Assembly (NCBI GenBank): GCA_963995505.1
Contig: OZ023197.1
Span: 7,057,827 to 7,121,826, forward strand
DNA length: 64,000 bases
Reading direction: 5' to 3'
Source: Hypericum androsaemum
Taxonomy: Eukaryota > Streptophyta > Magnoliopsida > Malpighiales > Hypericaceae
Below are positions 57,884 through 64,000 of this stretch, piece after piece. A program made the position numbers and the translations under genes. The notes under the pieces were generated by a model, which had not been told where the DNA came from, did not search any database, and saw only the letters and a list, made by a program, of their open reading frames with translations. Positions within the stretch are counted from its first letter, which is position 1. Every line of letters starts with the position of its first letter.

Positions 57884-58103
57884 GATGTTCTTGCACTTTT
57901 TTACCCTTGCACTTTTTTTTCAAACTTTTTTCCCAGCCTTCTTTCTTCTTTTTTAGGCTACCTTCTTTTATTTCTTTTCTTTTTTTCGGATTTTTCTCTT
58001 TTTTTTTTCTTTCTCCAACTCAGAATAAAATAAGAACAACTACTTGAAAACTAATGATAAAAACGAAATTTAAAGGATAGATAGAACTGAAATAGAACCT
58101 TGA
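57884..58103 (-). other. Leader of G2-c
   Basis: 220 bp; on the minus strand it is very purine-rich (runs of A and GAAAG), with no reading frame. It differs from the leaders of G2-d and G2-e. Confidence 0.6.
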
Positions 58104-58115
58104 GCTCTGATACCA
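58104..58115 (-). other. Primer-binding site of G2-c
   Basis: TGGTATCAGAGC on the minus strand, two bases from the LTR end at 58118; complementary to initiator tRNA-Met. Confidence 0.88.
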
Positions 58116-58117
58116 AA

Positions 58118-58209
58118 TGATACGAATCTCCGCGGAAAAGACTCACAACTCGGACCGTTTGTTACTTCAGAATGGAACAGATCACAACTCACAAGAACTC
58201 ACAAGAACT
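58118..58209 (-). repeat. 5' LTR of G2-c, inner part
   Basis: 92 bp from TGATACGAATC; resembles the equivalent end of the G2-e LTR. Interrupted at 58209 by G1-c, whose target duplication is the last five bases (GAACT). Confidence 0.75.
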
Positions 58210-58660
58210 TGACGTAGCACAACGAAAGGAAGTGATAAACGAGTTGGATTGAACGACCAATCGTGCAACGAACAGTTTAATCCTTTGGCTTTGATCCTCC
58301 CGAATCAAGCAAAGGTGTGTTTTCCGAAGGAAACAGCCAATAAGAGGGCCAATCTTTCAATACATTTGCAAATCCATGCAAATTAGGAGAGCACGGTTAG
58401 TTTTGTTGGATTCAAATCCTCTCTTCGTCTGTCCGTTTATTTCCTTCTAAGCGAGTACAAATAGGGGCGTGATTTCAGGCGGCATTAAGGCAATATTAAC
58501 CACGCACCTTCTCACCTTTCAGCCAGCCGTTCCATCAACTTTAACCGCCTAATAATGACTTTCGCTTGCCTTATTACATTCGCAAATTAAACACAAGTAA
58601 TTAACACTAGTTCAGACAGCTTTAATGAGGATTGATGAGAAACTAGGACGTCCTACATCA
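58210..58660 (-). repeat. 3' LTR of G1-c
   Basis: 451 bp, TGACGTAGCAC to CCTACATCA. TATA-like box (minus strand TATTTGTA) at 58456-58463. Confidence 0.93.
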
Positions 58661-58673
58661 TCCTCCCCTCCTT
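58661..58673 (-). other. Polypurine tract of G1-c
   Basis: The minus strand reads AAGGAGGGGAGGA directly before the 3' LTR. Confidence 0.85.
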
Positions 58674-58682
58674 AAGAGCATG

Positions 58683-61600
58683 CTAGGTCCGAGCAGCCAA
58701 CATGGACGGCATAGGAAGCGGATCATGGTACGGAGTTAAATCCACAACGTTGAACATCTTCGACACTCCCAAGTCTTCCGGTAGATCAATCACGTAGGCA
58801 TTGTCATTGACTCGCCTCAACACCTTGTAAGGGCCAAACTTCCGGGCTTGCAACTTGCCTCCTAAGTGCGCGGGCATGCATTCCTTGCGAAAATGCACCA
58901 TAACCTTGTCTCCCGGTAAGAACAATTGTGCACGCCTATGCTCATCCACTCGCGCCTTCTCCTTGGAGTACGTTGCTTCCAGCCTCTTCTTGACCGCATC
59001 AAACTCTTTCTCGTACGTGGTCCACTTCAGCCTTGCCTCACTGAGCTTCTCACTGAAGTATGCAATGGGCTTCTTCTCTTGAGAAAGCACGGCTCCAATT
59101 CCAAGTCCGGATGGATCCACCTCCACTTCGAATAATTTGGCGAAATCAGGGAGGGCTAGCACGGGTGCACTACTCAGCTTGTTTTTAAGAACTTGGAAAG
59201 CTTGCTCGGCTTCGGTGCTCCACACGAAAGGGGTTTGTTTCTTGAGCAAGGAAGTCAAAGGAGCTGCAAGCAAGCTGAAATCCCGAATAAATCTTCTATA
59301 GAAGCTTGCCAAACCAAGGAAGCTCCTCGTTTGACTCATATTCTGAGGGGCAGGCCACGATCTAATAGCATCAATCTTGGCTTCATCCACGTGAATTCCC
59401 TCCTTTCCAACCACAAACCCTAAGAAAAGTAGCTTGTCCTTCCAAAAGCTACATTTCTTCAGGTTAACAAAGAGTTGATTGTCTCTCAGAGCCGTGAACA
59501 CCTCCTTCAAATGCTTAAGATGTTCATCCTCGGATTGACTGTAAACCAGAATGTCATCAAAATACACCACCACTGACTTGTCAAGGAAGGGTTTAAAGAC
59601 TTGATGCATAAGATGCATGAAGGTACTGGGCGCGTTTGTCAATCCGAATGGCATTACAAGCCACTCATAGAGTCCATCACGTGTCTTGAAGGCGGTCTTC
59701 CATTCATCTCCGGGACGAATTCTGATTTGATGGTATCCACTTCTTAAATCAATCTTGGAGAAAATGGATGCACCACTTATGTTGTCCAGCATGTCATCAA
59801 GGCACGGGATTTGAAAACGATATCCAATTGTGATCTTGTTGATGGCACGACTATCTACGCACATTCTCCACGTACCATCTTTCTTTGGCACAAGCAATGC
59901 AGGCACTCCACAAGGACTCAAGCTTTCTTGCACTTGTCCTTTGTCAAGAAGCTCTTGAACTTGTTCCCTCAAGATCTGGTTCTCCTTCGGACTCATTCTA
60001 TAATGAGGAAGGTTCGAAAGTGTTGCACCAGGGATGAGATCAATCCGATGTTGGATATCTCGCAAGGGAGGCACCCCTTTTTGCAACTCCTCATCGATCA
60101 GCTCAGGGAATTCGTTAAATAACTTCAAGACCACGTCCGGAATCAGCTCGCTGTCTTTCTCTCCTGGTTCTTGTGAACTTGTCATCACGAGCATATGGAG
60201 GAAACCCGCCTCTTGGAAACAACTCGTGAGAACACGAGAGGAGGTCACCATCGAGACAAGTTGCTTGGCACTCTTCACGTACTTTGGCTTCTTCGGCAAT
60301 AACGTGAACTTCTCGCCTCCTTTCTTTAACTCGTACGTGTTCTCCTCTCCGCGGTGCACAACCTTGTTGTCAAATTCCCACGGTCGTCCAAGAAGGATGT
60401 TGCACGCATCCATTTTAAGGACATCACATTCGACTAAGTCCGAATACTTGCCAATTGTGATAGGAATGGTGCACCTTGAATTAACCTTGATTCCATCCCC
60501 GGATCAAACCCATCCAATGGAGTATGGAGTGGGGTGAGGCGAGGTTTTCAAGCCAAGCTTCTCCACTGTCTTGCTACTCACAAAGTTCTCCTGGCTGCCT
60601 CCATCAATTATCACTTCGCACATAACTTTCCCAACATGACAACTCGTGCGAAACAAGTTATTGCGTTGGGAGTCATCTCTCTTGGTTGCGGTCAATGCTA
60701 CCTTCTGTATGACCCCGCAATACTCTTCTCCTTCAGAGGTCTCCTCCTCTTCATCACCCTCGTCCACGGGTGCACACAAATACGCCCCTTCCTCCTCCTC
60801 ATCCGAATCTTCCTTCTCGCAAAGTTGTGTAAACTTGCGTTTAGGGCAGTCACTAGACTTGTGGCCCATTTCATTGCATTTGAAACATCGGATTGATGAG
60901 GTTGTGGCGACCTCTTTTCCCTTTCTTTGTGCAATCACAGGGGCAGGCTTGCTTGGAGGGGGTTTAGGCTCGGAAGCTTGGGGTGTGCTCCTTTCCACAC
61001 CTCCCCTTGGATAGGTGGAAGCCTGACCAGGTCCTGAAAAACGGATAGAGGGTGCTTTCTTTCTCTTCAAGGCAGCCCCTATTTTTCTCGCCTTTGCACA
61101 GGCATCGTTGAAAAACAAGAACGTATCAAACTCCATCCTACTCTTGATTTCATAATGAAGGCCCTCAACAAAACGGGCTATCATCTGGTCCTCATTCTCC
61201 TCCACGTCATTACGAGATGCTAACCTTATAAATTCAGACGTATACTCGTCTATGGATCGGTTACCTTGAGTGCAAGTCAAGAATTGCGAATACAAGGTTT
61301 GATGATAATCCACAGGAATAAATCTCTCACGTAGGGCTTGCTCCATAGTTGGCCAATCACGAATTGGTCGATCTCCTCTCCTCCTACGAGACTCTTGTTC
61401 CTTCCTCCACCACACGGCAGCTCCGGACTCAAGCTTGAAGGCTACGTAGCTCACCTTCTGTTCTTCCGTGAGTTCCATGCAATCGAAATATTTTTCCACC
61501 GAGTCCAACCAGTTGAGAAATCCCTCTACATCCACATCTCCATAGAATTTTTCTATGTTCATCTTGAAAGGTCGATCCACTCTTCTTGCATAATCATTTC

Positions 61601-61904
61601 CACGATCTTCCCCTCTATAGACTTCCCTCCGTGCACCTCGGCCTCCCTCACCACATCCTCCATCTACTCGTCCGCGGCCTCTCATGCCACGTCCTCCCCT
61701 TCTCACATAGAGGGTAGCATCAGAATCTTCATCCTCCTCTTCCTCTCTTTGATCATTACGAACCTCAGCTGGAGGGGGTTGCCCTACGGGTGGCGGTTGC
61801 ACGACAAGATTGTTGAGCTGAGTGAGGATGGCTTGGATCGATGCCTCAATGTTGGCAAACCTTTGATTCATGTCGGGTCTTGGAGTGTCATTAGGATCGG
61901 CCAT
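58683..61904 (-). pseudogene. gag-pol: G1-c gag-pol, one nonsense codon and an in-frame deletion of RNase H/integrase
   Basis: 1074 codons in one frame from ATG 61904. In order: GAG domain (FLNWLDSVEKYFD, AVWWRKEQ), CCHC knuckle CFKCNEMGHKSSDC (about 60890-60850), protease D-G-G (about 60605), reverse transcriptase with YFDD (about 59560), RNase H start VEVDPSGLG with its first aspartate and YEKEF. Near 58995-59003 the text jumps from EKEFDAV directly into [17 protein letters not shown], the integrase C-terminal region, skipping about 1.18 kb present in G1-b (13200-14371). RNase H C-terminus, zinc finger and D-D-E core are gone. The GPY motif and the FNVVDLTPY end remain. TGA 60504-60506 replaces an arginine codon (WVRSG in relatives), consistent with CGA to TGA. 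Numbers are by alignment with G1-b by eye. Confidence 0.88.
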
Positions 61905-62063
61905 AGTGCATCGGCTTTTGGTGGTGTTAGATGGGTAAAAATGAGACTTGGATCAGGAGATCTCAAAGTCTTGTGGATCGGCTCGTAGATAGGGCTCTCT
62001 CACACGCACTAGGTGATAGCGTTCACTCTTGATCAATATGGGAATTGACCTGATCGTATTCAG
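61905..62063 (-). other. Leader of G1-c
   Basis: 159 bp between the primer-binding site and the gag ATG; untranslated, similar to the G1-a and G1-b leaders. Confidence 0.75.
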
Positions 62064-62075
62064 GCTCTGATACCA
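62064..62075 (-). other. Primer-binding site of G1-c
   Basis: TGGTATCAGAGC on the minus strand, two bases from the LTR; initiator tRNA-Met type. Confidence 0.9.
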
Positions 62076-62077
62076 CT

Positions 62078-62528
62078 TGACGTAGCACGACGAAAGGAAG
62101 TGATAAACGAGTTGGATTGAACGACCAATCGTGCAACGAACAGTTTAATCCTTTGGCTTTGATCCTCCCGAATCAAGCAAAGGTGTGTTTTCCGAAGGAA
62201 ACAGCCAATAAGAGGGCCAATCTTTCAATACATTTGCAAATCCATGCAAATTAGGAGAGCACGGTTAGTTTTGTGGGATTCAAATCCTCTCTTCGTCTGT
62301 CCGTTTATTTCCTTCCAAGCGAGTACAAATAGGGGCGTGATTTCAGGCGGCATTAAGGCAATATTAACCACGCACCTTCTCACCTTTCAGCCAGCCGTTC
62401 CATCAACTTTAACCGCCTAATAATGACTTTCGCTTGCCTTATTACATTCGCAAATTAAACACAAGTAATTAACACTAGTTCAGACAGCTTTAATGAGGAT
62501 TGATGAGAAACTAGGATGTCCTACGTCA
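62078..62528 (-). repeat. 5' LTR of G1-c
   Basis: 451 bp, TGACGTAGCAC to CCTACGTCA, nearly identical to 58210-58660. TATA-like box at 62324-62331. Confidence 0.93.
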
Positions 62529-62700
62529 GAACTAAGGTGCGAAATTGGACCTTAACCCGCAGCAAGAGCTTCTGAACCTTGACCTAAGGTCGTATCATGC
62601 CACGAGCGGGGATGGATGATCCGCTTGATAAGTGAAAGATAAATTCTAGCCAAGACGACTCACCAGCCTAAGCAAGAACAAACGAGTATCTAAACTCACA
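62529..62700 (-). repeat. 5' LTR of G2-c, outer part (truncated)
   Basis: Continues 58118-58209 after the G1-c insertion, starting with the duplicated GAACT. It stays alignable with the G2-e LTR up to the word AACTCACA near 62700 and then stops, about 260 bp into an LTR of ~730 bp. The rest, which would have held the promoter, is missing. Confidence 0.7.
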
Positions 62701-62729
62701 ATTAGCCAATGCTAAGTAATTCTCCGAAT
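62701..62729. other. Junction between two head-to-head Family II LTRs
   Basis: About 29 bp that I cannot assign, between a truncated minus-strand LTR (G2-c) and a plus-strand LTR (G2-d) lacking its first ~75 bp. It looks like a rearrangement scar. Confidence 0.5.
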
Positions 62730-63446
62730 CACTTCAAGTCACAACTTTGTGGGCTAATTTCCAAGCATACTTTGGAGAGTTGGGCTCAAGCAAATTTATT
62801 AAAGTCCATGGACCAAGAGCCACGAAATTCAGCCAAGTTTATGACCTTAATACAAGTTCTAGAAGGTCCTTTCAGCAGCAAAGATCTTGAAGATTTATTC
62901 TCTCTGATTTGGGCATTCTATTTAGGAAGTTTATTTCAGCCATTAGTTTTGATTAGGAAGTTATATTCCAACAACTCTTGGCTTATTTAGCTTGTTTGTC
63001 ACGTTTGTAGCCTTCCTAAAAGGCAGAGATTTGTTTCCTTTTTAGTTTCCCTTTCCAGCCAGATTTTTAGGAGTTGTTTGATTTGGAATCTCTTTGTAAT
63101 ATTGAGCCTATTTATAGAGGCTTATGCAATGAGAAAAGTAGACCATTATTGATTGAAAAACGTGGGCTTTTCTCTCTTCGTTCTTCGGAACTGTTCGAAC
63201 ACAACGGAGGGATTCCGTCGAGTTCACTATCGACTTATCAAGCGGATCTTCATCACCGTTTGTGGCGTCTTCGACATATCAAGGTTCTTTGTTTCAACTC
63301 AAGCAGCGGGTCGCGGTCTTAATACCAAGGTTCTTGTTTGGTTGTGAGCATCGGGTCGAGATCTCCATCACGAACTGATCTAGAACGATCTGGGATTTCA
63401 CGCTTTGTGGCCAGGTCTCGTCGCATCGTTGGCGGGGTTCGTATCA
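62730..63446 (+). repeat. 5' LTR of G2-d (5' truncated)
   Basis: 717 bp, from CACTTCAAG to GTTCGTATCA. It aligns with 56893-56193 of the G2-c 3' LTR. A TATA-like CTATTTATAG lies near 63108. The region 62760-62900 still reads as the pol-tail type sequence (WAQANLLKSM) found in G2-b. Confidence 0.78.
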
Positions 63447-63448
63447 TT

Positions 63449-63461
63449 TGGTATCAAAAGC
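63449..63461 (+). other. Degenerate primer-binding site of G2-d
   Basis: TGGTATCAAAAGC, the usual initiator tRNA-Met site with a change in its second half, two bases after the LTR end. Confidence 0.7.
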
Positions 63462-63660
63462 CACGGCTTGCTACTATCTATCTTTACCTTTCCTTTTTGT
63501 TGGTCTAGTATCCAATTCATTTTTTTATAAGTAGTTTGATTCGTTTGTGTTTCGAGCAATCAGATTCGTGACTTAGTTATTCTAGGTTGTGTATTCTGAT
63601 CAAAAGAAAAAAAATCAAAAAAAGAAAAGTTGAAAGTAGAAAAAAGGAGAATCTGCAAGA
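63462..63660 (+). other. Leader of G2-d
   Basis: 199 bp, untranslated, ending in an A-rich stretch. Nearly identical over its first ~150 bp to the G2-e leader (193 to about 40, other strand). Confidence 0.65.
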
Positions 63661-64000
63661 ATGTCTTATAACTACTCAAGAAGATCCGTTGAAGGTGTTG
63701 CACCATTGGTTGGTGATCCACACACGTTTATGGACGCCCTTCTTAGTGGGATGAGGCATATAATGAGAACAGAGGTCAAGAAGCTCAGCGAAAATGTGTG
63801 CAAACAAGAGAGGATACATGATGTTCTTAATGTCTGTAGGGGAAAACAAATTCAACAAAGGAAGATGAGGGTCAGAGATGAGAAAAATTCAGGAGCTGAT
63901 TTTGTTGGAGAAGTCGATGTAAAGAGGGAGAACACCATTGACACTAAGCACGACATTGAGGAGAAGGTATGTAGTTCTTACGATTTGGAGGTTACATCTG
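63661..64000 (+). CDS. Start of the unknown-function frame of G2-d (partial)
   Basis: 113 codons from ATG 63661, open to the window edge. The first 56 residues are only about 65-70% like G2-c (MSYNYSRRS, then diverging, with a few residues missing). From 63829 to 64000 the DNA is identical by eye to 57706-57535 of G2-c, starting at NVCRGKQIQQRKMRV. No known domain recognised. Retention of the frame in two copies suggests it was translated, at least recently. Confidence 0.6.
   Translation, partial: MSYNYSRRSVEGVAPLVGDPHTFMDALLSGMRHIMRTEVKKLSENVCKQERIHDVLNVCRGKQIQQRKMRVRDEKNSGADFVGEVDVKRENTIDTKHDIEEKVCSSYDLEVTS

Larger units (their letters stand above)
58210..62528 (-). mobile_element. G1-c: young, integrase-less Family I element inserted in the G2-c LTR
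   Basis: 4319 bp, minus strand, with two 451-bp LTRs differing at only 5 positions by eye, making it probably the youngest insertion here. Perfect target duplication GAACT (58205-58209 and 62529-62533). Primer-binding site, leader and polypurine tract are intact. Gag-pol is shortened by an in-frame deletion that removes part of RNase H and the whole integrase core, so it must have been mobilised in trans, or deleted later. Confidence 0.93.
56193..62700 (-). mobile_element. G2-c: non-autonomous Family II element, composite, interrupted by G1-c
   Basis: Minus strand: partial 5' LTR (62700-62529 and 58209-58118), primer-binding site (58115-58104), leader, one reading frame of unknown function (57883-56909), polypurine tract (56979-56967) and 3' LTR (56966-56193). 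It lacks protease, reverse transcriptase, RNase H and integrase. Its two LTRs are of clearly different subtypes, which a single insertion cannot explain. The 3' LTR directly abuts the satellite. The 5' LTR breaks off near 62700 after about 260 bp. Confidence 0.75.
62730..64000 (+). mobile_element. G2-d: 5' end of a non-autonomous Family II element, running off the right edge
   Basis: Plus strand: LTR (62730-63446, start missing), degenerate primer-binding site, leader, and the start of a reading frame beginning MSYNYSRRS. It is the same type as G2-c but in the opposite orientation. The rest lies outside the window. Confidence 0.75.

Overview
This is plant nuclear DNA made almost entirely of repeats. 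I found no host gene, rRNA, tRNA or CRISPR array. The evidence for a plant is two families of Ty3/gypsy LTR retrotransposons (GAG, protease, reverse transcriptase, RNase H and integrase in that order, with primer-binding sites matching the 3' end of initiator tRNA-Met) nested around a huge satellite array. The species cannot be named from sequence alone. A flowering plant is likely and a eudicot is only a guess.

Family I (G1) has LTRs of 451-533 bp starting TG[AG]YGTAGG, a polypurine tract ending AGGGGAGGA, one continuous gag-pol frame and no chromodomain. There are three copies: G1-a (1717-7325, minus), G1-b (9569-15233, plus, nearly intact) and G1-c (58210-62528, minus, lacking integrase). 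All three sit inside Family II elements and carry 5-bp target-site duplications. Family II (G2) has LTRs of about 730-775 bp, and its polypurine tract and LTR start lie inside the coding region, so pol runs about 66-68 codons into the 3' LTR. The copies are G2-e (5' end only, 1-937, minus), G2-a (938-15281, plus, old and broken), G2-b (15538-20414, minus, cut off in gag by the satellite), G2-c (56193-58209 and 62529-62700, minus) and G2-d (62730-64000, plus). G2-c and G2-d are non-autonomous: in place of a normal gag-pol they carry an open frame of unknown function beginning MSYNYSRRS.

Layout. 1-20414 is a nest of G2 elements with G1-a and G1-b inserted in them. 20415-56192 is about 33 kb of a 10-bp tandem satellite, AAAAGGCATG/AAAAGGCAAG, broken by one 2582-bp solo LTR of a third element type (33071-35652) and by a 200-bp assembly gap (37319-37518). 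56193-64000 is a rearranged cluster of non-autonomous G2 elements with G1-c inserted.

The satellite is the outstanding feature. Its monomer is close to one turn of the DNA helix, so it places an A4 tract on the same face of the helix for tens of kilobases. It keeps the 10-bp register over long stretches, contains no CG or CHG cytosine in its consensus, and is organised into higher-order units of roughly 2.6-3.4 kb. Its minus strand is open in all three frames, which yields very long low-complexity reading frames (up to 957 codons) that should not be taken for genes. A satellite embedded in gypsy elements whose pol overlaps the LTR suggests centromeric or pericentromeric heterochromatin, but this is inference.
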